Shown piece by piece: positions 1 through 5,723 of a DNA stretch of 6,739 bases; within the stretch, counting starts at the first letter, position 1, and each line of letters opens with the position of its first letter. A program made the translations under genes and the position numbers. Location of the stretch: assembly GCA_040880365.1 (NCBI GenBank), contig JBBDIO010000074.1, positions 1-6,739 on the forward strand, written 5' to 3'. The notes under the pieces are model-generated. The model was not told where the DNA came from. It made no database searches and saw nothing but the letters and a program-made list of their open reading frames with translations. Source of the stretch: JBBDIO01 sp040880365 (GTDB lineage Bacteria; Chloroflexota; Anaerolineae; Caldilineales; Caldilineaceae).

Positions 1-1923
1 CATCTCGACAGCCTGGTTCAAGAGGCTCTGCGCTTCGGTCAACTGCCGACGCCCCTCCACCCGATCATCCAGGTCCAGCGCGGCCTGGGCATTCTCCAGC
101 AAACTGGCGGCGCCCGCAGTCAGTTCCTCTGCTTCCATCATCCGGCTGGGCGCCTCGCTCAGGTAGATGCCGCCCACGACCGCTGGGGCAAGCACAACCA
201 CCATGACCGCCAAGAGAATAAAGAGACGCGCCCGTGCGCCGCGCGCCGGTTCGGGCGGGGCAAATGGCTCCAGCGCGGGCAGTGGCGGCGGCGCTTCCTG
301 GGGCCGCGCCTCGGCGTCTTCGCCCTCGTGGATCTGGCCAATGTCCCCATCGCTCTCAGGGGTCGCGCCATCACCCGCATCAGTATGCCGGGCATCGGAA
401 TATCCTGCATCGGGAAATGCGGTGGCGACCGCGTCGCGCTGTGCCGTGTTCATATCGGGCGCAAAGCCGTGCGCGGAATCTTCCGCCGCAACAAAGCCCC
501 CGTCATTCTGCCCAGCCCCGCTTGCGGCGTGCCCACGCGTCTGCGTATCGCCATCCCCCCACGGGTAGGCTTCATCCGAATCCGGATCGGTGGTTGTATC
601 GGTGTCAAAATCCAAATCGGGATCAAGGGATGGATCGCGTGTGCCAGTCGTATCGGGCAACATGCGCCCAAAAAATTGCCGCGTCGCGGCGAGACTGCCT
701 GCCGCGCCAACAGAAAACTGGCGCGACCACGATGCAAGAGAAGCTTGCCACCCGGATGGTTTACCTGGTTGATCCAGGCCGGCTTCTTCAATCGGTGTCA
801 CGCCAGTTTCGTTAGCATCATGCGCTACGGCTGGGCTTGCTGTGGTGAACAGGTCGGCGTCGAATTCTGCATTAGATTCTGATGCAGACGCGGTTGCCGT
901 TCCCGACCACATTTGCGCACCCGGCGGTGGCTCCGGTCCGGGCGAAGTCGCGGCTACGCGTCCCAGGTCGGCACTGCGCACGCCAGATTTGCCCGCACCA
1001 CCTGCAGGGATGGCGCCGAGCGCCGTGGGCAGGCCCCCCGCGCGTGGACGCTTGGGGCGCAACACCGAGCCACCACCGCCTGCGGATCCGCCAGCACCGG
1101 ATCCGCCACCACCTGATCCGCCAGCACCGCTCGGCCTCGTGCCACCATGCCCACCGCCGCCCGAATTCGAGCCGCCCGCGGGTGTCCCCCCAGGGCCTCC
1201 GGGAGTGGGGCCGGAATTAGGGTCGGGTCTTTCACCGCCCATCACAATCAGCAGACCGGGGAATTGGTGCGCACCGCTGCGATCATACAGTTCATCCGCA
1301 GCGTCGGCGCATGTATCCTCCGATGTATAGGCCACAATGCCCGCCAGGGTGGGAATCTCAACCGAACTGAGCCAACTACCCCCGCCCAGAAAAATCACAT
1401 CTTCTGGCCCTACATCCTGGCGAAAAACCTCAATCCGTTCCGGCACGGCCTCCATCGCCCCATCATCCTGCACTTCCGACGGGAACATGTGGACCCGATT
1501 GCCCGTGCTCACCAGGGCAAATGCCGAACCCGAAGTCGCAATCAACAGGCGTCCATTCAGCAAGGCGGCGCACAACATGCCCGCGGCAATCGGGCCTTCG
1601 CGCTCCTCGTGGTTGTGTTCCTGCAACAATTTATGCGCCGCATCAATGCCGGTCGCCATCACCTCCGCCTGGCTGCCTTTGGCGGTGTAATAGGCGCGCT
1701 GCAATACGCCCAACATACGATTCGCCAACGCTTCGTGTTGGGGGGTATTTCCGAACAACTCCACAATCACATACAGGTTTCCCCGCTGAAATTGGCGAGT
1801 GCCCGGCGGCGGCTCGATCACGCGCACACCCAGCGGTTGACCGGCTTTGGGGCCGGTTATATATCCGATTAGAGTCGAACCAGAAGATGATTGCACTGAG
1901 TTGTCTCGTCCAGAAGGCGTCAT
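1..1923 (-). CDS. Membrane-anchored degenerate PP2C-like protein, 3' end outside window
   Basis: The frame is open for 641 codons from the ATG at 1923 to the left edge, with no stop, so the C-terminus is missing. Residues about 18-230 follow the layout of a PP2C (PPM) phosphatase: a YVIVELFGN strand where DGMGG is expected, ALLNGRLLIATSGSAFAL where a GDSR strand is expected, EDVIFLGGGSWL for D-hhhh-SDG, and FPGLLIVMG for the final DN strand. Every metal-binding Asp is replaced, so I infer a non-catalytic binding or sensing domain. Residues 238-286 are a Gly/Ser linker, and about 287-560 look disordered, with Asp/Thr-rich (429-451) and Pro-rich (541-560) parts. RGARAR precedes one membrane helix at about 565-588, which predicts N-in, C-out. 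Residues 589-641 are helical and Glu/Gln-rich. Substrate and partner are unknown. Confidence is high that it is a gene and moderate on the PP2C fold. Confidence 0.88.
   Translation of the reverse strand, partial: MTPSGRDNSVQSSSGSTLIGYITGPKAGQPLGVRVIEPPPGTRQFQRGNLYVIVELFGNTPQHEALANRMLGVLQRAYYTAKGSQAEVMATGIDAAHKLLQEHNHEEREGPIAAGMLCAALLNGRLLIATSGSAFALVSTGNRVHMFPSEVQDDGAMEAVPERIEVFRQDVGPEDVIFLGGGSWLSSVEIPTLAGIVAYTSEDTCADAADELYDRSGAHQFPGLLIVMGGERPDPNSGPTPGGPGGTPAGGSNSGGGGHGGTRPSGAGGSGGGGSGAGGSAGGGGSVLRPKRPRAGGLPTALGAIPAGGAGKSGVRSADLGRVAATSPGPEPPPGAQMWSGTATASASESNAEFDADLFTTASPAVAHDANETGVTPIEEAGLDQPGKPSGWQASLASWSRQFSVGAAGSLAATRQFFGRMLPDTTGTRDPSLDPDLDFDTDTTTDPDSDEAYPWGDGDTQTRGHAASGAGQNDGGFVAAEDSAHGFAPDMNTAQRDAVATAFPDAGYSDARHTDAGDGATPESDGDIGQIHEGEDAEARPQEAPPPLPALEPFAPPEPARGARARLFILLAVMVVVLAPAVVGGIYLSEAPSRMMEAEELTAGAASLLENAQAALDLDDRVEGRRQLTEAQSLLNQAVEM
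1084..1128 (-). repeat. Three 15-bp repeats encoding a Gly/Ser linker
   Basis: Three 15-bp units (1084-1098, 1099-1113, 1114-1128) differ at one or two positions each. On the minus strand they encode GAGGS, GGGGS and GAGGS, and they are flanked by more Gly/Ser codons. They form the core of the flexible linker after the PP2C-like domain (residues about 266-280). Confidence 0.8.
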
Positions 1924-1959
1924 GTCAAGAATTTTAGCGCGCTGCGCCACATATGTCAA
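1924..1959 (-). promoter_or_regulatory. Sigma-70-type promoter of the PP2C-like gene, probably leaderless
   Basis: On the minus strand, a perfect -35 TTGACA (1959-1954) is followed by a 17-nt spacer (1953-1937) and a -10 TAAAAT (1936-1931), which matches TATAAT at five of six positions. Only seven bases, TCTTGAC, separate the -10 box from the ATG at 1923. Normal -10 to +1 spacing puts transcription start at 1924 or 1923, on the A of the ATG. There is no room for a Shine-Dalgarno site, and none is seen. The box quality is seen directly; leaderless translation is inferred. Confidence 0.75.
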
Positions 1960-1976
1960 CGCAGATGCAAAAACGG

Positions 1977-1992
1977 CGCATCCGCGGATGCG
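1977..1992. promoter_or_regulatory. 16-bp perfect palindrome upstream of the promoter, likely operator
   Basis: CGCATCCGCGGATGCG is a perfect 16-bp palindrome with no spacer. Its centre (1984.5) lies at about -61.5 relative to a transcription start at 1923, 17 bp upstream of the -35 box. That is the classic position for a class I activator such as CRP at lac. The symmetry is seen in the sequence; the role as a regulator site is inferred, and no regulator gene is in the window. Confidence 0.45.
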
Positions 1993-2018
1993 GCTTCTCT
2001 TGCACATTACATGCGTAT

Positions 2019-2044
2019 ATTGCATCCACAAATTGCATTCACGC
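2019..2044. repeat. Two 13-bp direct repeats in the divergent control region
   Basis: ATTGCATCCACAA (2019-2031) is followed directly by ATTGCATTCACGC (2032-2044). The cores TTGCATCCAC and TTGCATTCAC agree at nine of ten positions and lie 13 bp apart. They sit in the AT-richer part of the region between the PP2C-like gene and the antiporter, which suggests tandem protein-binding sites. The role is unknown. Confidence 0.4.
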
Positions 2045-2049
2045 TGTGT

Positions 2050-2067
2050 ACAGTGAATTGGCACTGT
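2050..2067. promoter_or_regulatory. 18-bp dyad with 6-bp arms upstream of the antiporter, possible operator
   Basis: ACAGTG (2050-2055) and CACTGT (2062-2067) are exact inverted repeats around AATTGG. The element lies about 30 bp upstream of the best -10 candidate for the antiporter gene. It contains TTGGCA (2058-2063), a five-of-six match to a -35 box that lacks a well-placed -10 partner. A homodimeric regulator site is plausible; no family can be assigned. Confidence 0.35.
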
Positions 2068-2096
2068 GAATATAGCGTAGTTTACGGCGAATTGTG

Positions 2097-2102
2097 TAAA
2101 AT
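2097..2102 (+). promoter_or_regulatory. Candidate -10 box for the antiporter gene
   Basis: TAAAAT matches the consensus at five of six positions, in an AT-rich patch (about 2056-2112) inside GC-rich DNA. I see no good -35 hexamer 16-18 bp upstream, so an activator bound to the upstream repeats could be needed. Transcription from here would give a 5' leader of about 120 nt before the ATG at 2232. That leader would hold a GC palindrome (2152-2163), a T tract (2181-2187) and an 11-bp tandem repeat (2195-2216). Confidence 0.3.
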
Positions 2103-2194
2103 CGAAAATGAATCGTGCAACGCCGCGCGTGGAGTTCGCTTCATTCTGCGCGCGCGGCCGCGCACATCGTCTGCCCTTTATTTTTTTCACACAC

Positions 2195-2216
2195 ATGCAC
2201 CGAGCATGCACCGAGC
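2195..2216 (+). repeat. 11-bp perfect tandem duplication just upstream of the antiporter RBS
   Basis: ATGCACCGAGC occurs twice in direct succession (2195-2205 and 2206-2216), four bases before the ribosome binding site of the antiporter gene. It looks like a replication-slippage duplication. Each copy contains an ATG in a different frame from the other (11-bp period), and neither has a good Shine-Dalgarno site. Confidence 0.6.
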
Positions 2217-2220
2217 ACGC

Positions 2221-2226
2221 AAAGGA
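2221..2226 (+). promoter_or_regulatory. Ribosome binding site of the antiporter gene
   Basis: AAAGGA lies five bases before the ATG at 2232. This selects 2232 over in-frame starts further upstream (for example 2115), which would add an Arg/His-rich stretch not seen in the family. Confidence 0.7.
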
Positions 2227-2231
2227 CACCC

Positions 2232-3359
2232 ATGACCCTCGTTTCCATTCTGTATTTTGTTGGCGGGCTTCTTCTTCTGATTGCGGGTGCCGAAGTGCTG
2301 GTGCGCGGGGCCTCGCGCCTGGCCTTTGCCGTGGGCATTTCGCCCCTGGTCGTGGGCCTGACCGTGGTCGCATTTGGAACCAGCGCACCCGAACTCGCGG
2401 TCAGTGTACAATCGGCGTTAAACAACCAGGCGGCAATTGCTCTGGGCAATGTGGTGGGCAGCAACATCTGCAACGTGCTGTTAATTCTGGGTATTTCGGC
2501 GCTCATCACCCCCCTGGTGGTCAATGCCCAACTGGTGCGCCTGGATGTGCCCCTGCTCATCGGCATCAGTCTGCTAGTCATGTTCTTTGCGTCCAACGGC
2601 CTGATTGGACGCCTCGAAGGCGCAATCCTGTTTGGCGGTGTGGTCACCTATACCACGCTGCTGATTCGCCAAAGTCGGCGCCAGACATCCTCCCAGCGCG
2701 ATGCCCAGGCGGCGACCGATCTGGCGACCCAGGCTGCCGGTGCCCCTGCGCCTGCCGCCAGCACGCCGCCACCCACCGCCCTCCTCAAAAATCTAGGGCT
2801 GGTGGCGCTAGGGCTGGTCATGCTGGTGATCGGCGCGCGCTGGCTGGTCGATGCCGCCGTCACATTTGCCGCCGCGCTGGGCATCAGCGAGCTGATTATC
2901 GGACTCACCATTGTGGCAGTTGGCACATCCCTGCCCGAAGTCGCCACCTCGGTGATTGCCGCAATTCGCGGTGAACGCGATATCGCCGTGGGCAATGTGG
3001 TAGGCAGCAATCTCTTTAATCTCCTGGCGGTGCTGGGGCTGACCGGAATCGTTGCGCCGGGCGGCATTCCCATCCCCGCCAGTGCGCTCGCCTTTGATCT
3101 GCCCGTGATGACCGTTGTGGCAATTGCCTGTCTGCCCATTTTCTTCACAGGCTATCGCATTGACCGCTGGGAAGGGCTGGTGTTCCTGGGCTACTATGTC
3201 GCCTATATTGCCTATCTGATTTTGCAAGGCGCACAGAGCGATAGTCTGGTGCTCTTCCGCCAGATGCTCATCTACTTCGCGGTTCCCCTCACCGTGCTCA
3301 CGCTGGGTATTGCGCTCTATCGCGAATATCGCAGCCGCCAGACCCTGCACACCGCATAA
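2232..3359 (+). CDS. Sodium/calcium antiporter, YrbG/CaCA family
   Basis: This is a complete 375-residue inner-membrane protein of the Ca2+/cation antiporter superfamily, which exchanges Na+ (or H+) for Ca2+. The two inverted alpha repeats are clear. Alpha-1 has GLTVVAFGTSAPELAVS at 42-58 and GNVVGSNICN at 72-81; alpha-2 has GLTIVAVGTSLPEVATS at 224-240 and GNVVGSNLFN at 254-263. The ion-coordinating Glu residues are expected at 54 and 236, and both are present. The halves are joined by a hydrophilic Ala/Pro/Gln-rich linker at about 146-184, longer than usual. After the ten core helices there is an extra hydrophobic segment at 339-362, so the protein exceeds the roughly 325 residues of E. coli YrbG. 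The start is fixed by AAAGGA and by the immediate membrane helix (residues 3-20). It is divergent from the PP2C-like gene. The family call is secure; ion specificity is inferred. Confidence 0.95.
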   Translation: MTLVSILYFVGGLLLLIAGAEVLVRGASRLAFAVGISPLVVGLTVVAFGTSAPELAVSVQSALNNQAAIALGNVVGSNICNVLLILGISALITPLVVNAQLVRLDVPLLIGISLLVMFFASNGLIGRLEGAILFGGVVTYTTLLIRQSRRQTSSQRDAQAATDLATQAAGAPAPAASTPPPTALLKNLGLVALGLVMLVIGARWLVDAAVTFAAALGISELIIGLTIVAVGTSLPEVATSVIAAIRGERDIAVGNVVGSNLFNLLAVLGLTGIVAPGGIPIPASALAFDLPVMTVVAIACLPIFFTGYRIDRWEGLVFLGYYVAYIAYLILQGAQSDSLVLFRQMLIYFAVPLTVLTLGIALYREYRSRQTLHTA

Positions 3360-3486
3360 CGCGCACAGGAGGGCATCTACCAGGGGGACCGCGTGTCACG
3401 CTTATGGCATCGCGCGCGGTTTCCCAATGGCTCCCGCTTGCATGGCCCCGCTTGCGGTATGCGCATTCGCATCAGCCCCGCCATTT

Positions 3487-3514
3487 TCGAGAAATCCCGC
3501 GCCGATTTTATAAT
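3487..3514 (+). promoter_or_regulatory. Promoter candidate for the LysW-like/yigZ pair
   Basis: A perfect TATAAT lies at 3509-3514, with TCGAGA (four of six matches to TTGACA) at 3487-3492 and a 16-nt spacer. Transcription would start near 3521, leaving a leader of about 193 nt before the ATG at 3714. A second weaker box, TACAAT, lies at 3524-3529. Confidence 0.55.
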
Positions 3515-3699
3515 GGACCCATGTACAATACATATACCTGCAACGGAGTTGCTCACAGCCTCAACGGTCCGCGGCCCGCGCCCGGCAGTCGTCGGCGGCC
3601 CCCGTGCCAGGGCGGGGCGCGTTCGTCGGCAATGCGTCGCCATCCCGGTTGTTCGAGCCGACCCGTTTCGCTTATCCACGTCCCCAGGACCTAGGAACC

Positions 3700-3704
3700 A
3701 AAGG
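3700..3704 (+). promoter_or_regulatory. Ribosome binding site of the LysW-like gene
   Basis: AAAGG lies nine bases before the ATG at 3714. It supports this start over the GTG at 3393 in the same open frame. Confidence 0.5.
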
Positions 3705-3713
3705 CCGCCCACC

Positions 3714-4196
3714 ATGATAACGTTTCACTGTTTGGAATGTGATGAAGACCTGGCAATTAATGACGCCGTCACATTGGGTCAGAAAATTAGCTGCATGTAT
3801 TGCAGTGCAGAGTTCGAAGTCGTCGCAGTAGATCCACTAGAAGTCGATTGGGCCGACGAGGAAGAAGATCAGGAACTCGCCCCGCTGCTCGATGATGAAG
3901 TCGACCTGCTGGATGACGATCTGGTTGTGGGCCTGGAGGACGACGACGACACACCCGTACCCTTGACGGCGCGCACATCTGGCAAGACCGCGCGCAAACA
4001 GCGCGCGCCTGCGGAGTTGGAAGACGATCTGGTCGATGTCGTCCCCGCCCTGGAAGAAGACGAAGATGAATTAGACGAAGAACTGGATGATGACTGGGAG
4101 GAGGACGAGGGGGACGAGGGGGACGAAGACGAATTGAGCGATGACGACGACGAATGGGAGTGGGATCTGGATGATGATGAAGATCGCTGGAGCTAG
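3714..4196 (+). CDS. LysW-like zinc-ribbon protein with long acidic tail
   Basis: This 160-residue protein begins with a zinc ribbon: CLEC at 6-9 and CMYC at 27-30. Residues 6-52 track LysW, the small carrier protein that holds the substrate amino group in Thermus/archaeal-type lysine and arginine synthesis: C-x2-C, then LGQKISC-x2-C, SAEFEVVAVDPLEVD and an acidic run. True LysW is about 54 residues and ends in EDWGE, whose last Glu carries the substrate. Here the ribbon continues into about 110 residues made largely of Asp and Glu, broken by a basic patch (TARTSGKTARKQR, 86-98), and it ends in DRWS. I therefore infer a LysW-like paralogue with another role, perhaps protein or metal binding, not a carrier. 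No lysine or arginine genes are nearby. The LysW start convention and AAAGG support 3714. It lies 29 bp before yigZ, probably in one operon. Confidence 0.85.
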   Translation: MITFHCLECDEDLAINDAVTLGQKISCMYCSAEFEVVAVDPLEVDWADEEEDQELAPLLDDEVDLLDDDLVVGLEDDDDTPVPLTARTSGKTARKQRAPAELEDDLVDVVPALEEDEDELDEELDDDWEEDEGDEGDEDELSDDDDEWEWDLDDDEDRWS

Positions 4197-4225
4197 CGTC
4201 CGCCGTCAGCCTGATCACCTATGCC

Positions 4226-4948
4226 ATGGGTCTGCTTGTGGAGACCAATAACCCTGAGACCAGTCATGCGCAGCCTGCCGACGACCGCTATCCGGTTCCG
4301 GCAGAGCAGCATCGCGTCGAAGAGGAGATCAACCGCAGCCGCTTCGTCACCACCGTCGCGTTTACGCCCACGGTCGAAGATGCCCGCGCGTTCATGGCGG
4401 CGATGAACGCCGAATTCGGCGACGCCAGCCACAATTGCTGGGCCTATGTGATTGGTCCGCCCGGCTCCACAGCACAAATCGGTATGAGCGATGCGGGCGA
4501 ACCCCACGGTACCGCGGGGAAACCCATGTTGACCGTTCTGCTCCATTCGGGTATCGGTGATATCTGTGCCGTGGTCACCCGCTATTTCGGGGGCACTTTG
4601 TTGGGTAAGGGTGGGCTGGTCAAAGCCTATAGTGGTGGTGTGCAACTGGCGCTGGCCGCGTTGCCCCAGCGCGACCGCGTGCCCACCACGCAACTGGTCA
4701 TCATGGTCGACTATGCCGCGGTGACGCCCCTGAAACGCCTGCTCCCCGACTACGAAGTGGAAGTGCTCGCAGAAGATTATGCCGTCGATGTGACGTATAC
4801 GCTGCAACTCCCTACCAGCCAGATAGATCCCTTTTCGGCGGCGCTGACCGCGCTCACCAATGGACAGGCATTGATCGAAACCCCGGACCCCAATGACGAA
4901 CCCAATCGCGGGCCGGATTTTGATTCCGATGCGCACCCCACCGCCTAG
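4226..4948 (+). CDS. yigZ: YigZ/IMPACT (UPF0029) family protein
   Basis: This complete 240-residue protein belongs to the YigZ family, the bacterial relatives of eukaryotic IMPACT. The family has a conserved N-terminal fold related to ribosomal protein S5/EF-G domain IV and a smaller C-terminal EF-G-like domain. Its bacterial biochemical role is not settled, though translation or ribosome-associated control is suspected. Hallmarks are YPVPAEQ and RSRF at 22-40, HNCWAYVIG at 69-77, SDAGEPHGTAGKPML at 88-102 and VVTRYFGGTLLGKGGLVKAY at 116-135. The C-terminal domain spans about 155-220. An acidic, Pro-rich tail at 219-240 makes it longer than the usual 200-210 residues. No Shine-Dalgarno site is visible before 4226, and translation coupling to the upstream LysW-like gene 29 bp away is plausible. 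About 15-20 residues precede the normal family start, so the exact start is uncertain. Confidence 0.93.
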   Translation: MGLLVETNNPETSHAQPADDRYPVPAEQHRVEEEINRSRFVTTVAFTPTVEDARAFMAAMNAEFGDASHNCWAYVIGPPGSTAQIGMSDAGEPHGTAGKPMLTVLLHSGIGDICAVVTRYFGGTLLGKGGLVKAYSGGVQLALAALPQRDRVPTTQLVIMVDYAAVTPLKRLLPDYEVEVLAEDYAVDVTYTLQLPTSQIDPFSAALTALTNGQALIETPDPNDEPNRGPDFDSDAHPTA

Positions 4949-4963
4949 CACCCCACCGCCTAG
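4934..4963 (+). repeat. 15-bp perfect tandem duplication spanning the yigZ stop codon
   Basis: CACCCCACCGCCTAG occurs at 4934-4948 and again at 4949-4963. The first copy encodes His-Pro-Thr-Ala-stop, the end of YigZ. Because the period is five codons, the second copy gives the same residues and a second in-frame stop. It is most simply a slippage duplication. Confidence 0.9.
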
Positions 4964-4975
4964 TACAGGGTGTAC
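4963..4975. other. Small inverted repeat between convergent yigZ and recX
   Basis: GTACA-ggg-TGTAC forms a 5-bp stem with a 3-nt loop in the 70-bp gap between the two convergent stop codons. It lacks a T tract on either strand, so it is at best a weak bidirectional terminator. Confidence 0.25.
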
Positions 4976-5018
4976 ACTCACCAACGGAGGACATCAGGTT
5001 TGCTCATTACCCAACGCT

Positions 5019-5717
5019 TCACAGCTCATCGGTAAACGACTCGCCCTCATCCTCAACCTCGTCATCCTCACCATCGTAGTCCAGATCTTCTTCGCCCTCA
5101 CCCGATTGGATCGCCCAGCCCCGCTCCACGGCCTGACGCGCCACCCCATAGGCAAACCCGCGCCGCGCCAGATAGGCCATGGCTTTCTGAAAAAACGCCC
5201 GCTGCTCGTCACCAAAGCCACGCGCCAACCGGGGATGCAGGGCAGCCCACGCGGCCCCGGCGTCGTCCTGCGCTTCCAGCGCCTGTTCAATCACATCGCG
5301 CGCCACACCTTTTTGACGCAACTCGTGGCGCAACGCCTGTAACCCGCGCGGGCGAAACCGATTGCGCTGCTCCACCCAAAATGCAGCAAAGGCATCGTCA
5401 TCCACATAGCGCCGTTCTTCCAGTCGCCGAACGGTTGCCGCCACGGTGTCTTCGTCATGTTTATGGCGGGTGAGATAATCTTCCATTTCCTTGCGGCTGC
5501 GCGGGCGGCGCGCCAGATAGCGCAGGCTGCGCTGATAGGCTAAATCGGCATCCCCTTCGGCCTTGAGTTTGGCCGTTTCCTGGGGCGAAAGCTCCTGCCC
5601 CTTTGCCAGACTTTGCGCACGCTCCAGCGCAACCGCGAATGCATATTCATCATCGATGAACACATTCACGCGCTCCTGATTCTTCTTTTGAAGCTGCAAA
5701 CGTGTAATCTTCCCCAC
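5019..5717 (-). CDS. recX: Regulatory protein RecX with acidic C-terminal tail
   Basis: This complete 232-residue protein starts at GTG (5717-5715). RecX binds RecA filaments and modulates recombination and the SOS response in the cytoplasm. The N-terminal strand region (ITRLQLQKKNQERVNVFIDDEYAFAVALE, seen at 4-32) and the following three-helix repeats are typical: YLARRPRSRKEMEDYL at 67-82, RRLEERRYVDDDAFAAFWVE at 97-116, the RPRG-x3-LRHELRQKGV segment at 122-138, and a last repeat at about 170-203 (FQKAMAYLARRGFAYGVAR). Residues 206-232 form an extra tail of almost only Asp, Glu, Gly and Ser that is not part of the normal family. The start is fixed by a very strong ribosome binding site. 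recA is not in the window, and the gene converges on yigZ. Confidence 0.94.
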   Translation of the reverse strand: MGKITRLQLQKKNQERVNVFIDDEYAFAVALERAQSLAKGQELSPQETAKLKAEGDADLAYQRSLRYLARRPRSRKEMEDYLTRHKHDEDTVAATVRRLEERRYVDDDAFAAFWVEQRNRFRPRGLQALRHELRQKGVARDVIEQALEAQDDAGAAWAALHPRLARGFGDEQRAFFQKAMAYLARRGFAYGVARQAVERGWAIQSGEGEEDLDYDGEDDEVEDEGESFTDEL

Positions 5718-5723
5718 CTATTT

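Larger units (their letters stand above)
3360..3713 (+). other. Gene-free stretch with the leader of the LysW-like gene
   Basis: This 354-bp stretch separates the antiporter stop from the next start codon. It holds no convincing gene and no canonical terminator. A hairpin, ATGCG-catt-CGCAT (3459-3472), has no T tract. From about 3521, after the TATAAT box, the sequence is strongly GC-rich. One clear stem there is CCCCG (3600-3604) pairing with CGGGG (3613-3617). No RNA family was recognised. Confidence 0.5.

Noticed and set aside
1147..1872. 241-codon open frame on the plus strand
   Set aside because: Antisense to the PP2C-like gene; the product has shadow-type composition, whereas the minus frame reads as a folded domain.
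2115..2231. Longer start for the antiporter at 2115
   Set aside because: It would add 39 residues of Arg/His/Ser-rich sequence before the first membrane helix; 2232 has a proper ribosome binding site.
3459..3472. Hairpin ATGCG-catt-CGCAT as a terminator for the antiporter gene
   Set aside because: The stem is short, lies 100 bp after the stop codon and has no T tract.
3646..3660. tRNA T-arm-like CGGTT-GTTCG-AGCCG
   Set aside because: The loop has five, not seven, bases, and no acceptor, D or anticodon arms are found around it.
3393..3713. In-frame N-terminal extension of the LysW-like gene from a GTG at 3393, preceded by AGGGGG
   Set aside because: The 107 extra residues are Arg/Pro-rich with no family character, they cross the TATAAT box, and LysW-type proteins start just before the first CxxC.
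4193..4984. 263-codon open frame on the minus strand opposite yigZ
   Set aside because: It is the antisense shadow of a clearly conserved yigZ and its His/Gly/Arg-rich product matches no family I know.
4985..5035. Plus-strand GGAGG at 4986-4990 before a TTG, suggesting a short gene
   Set aside because: The frame codes only about 11 residues before a stop and overlaps the end of recX; chance match.
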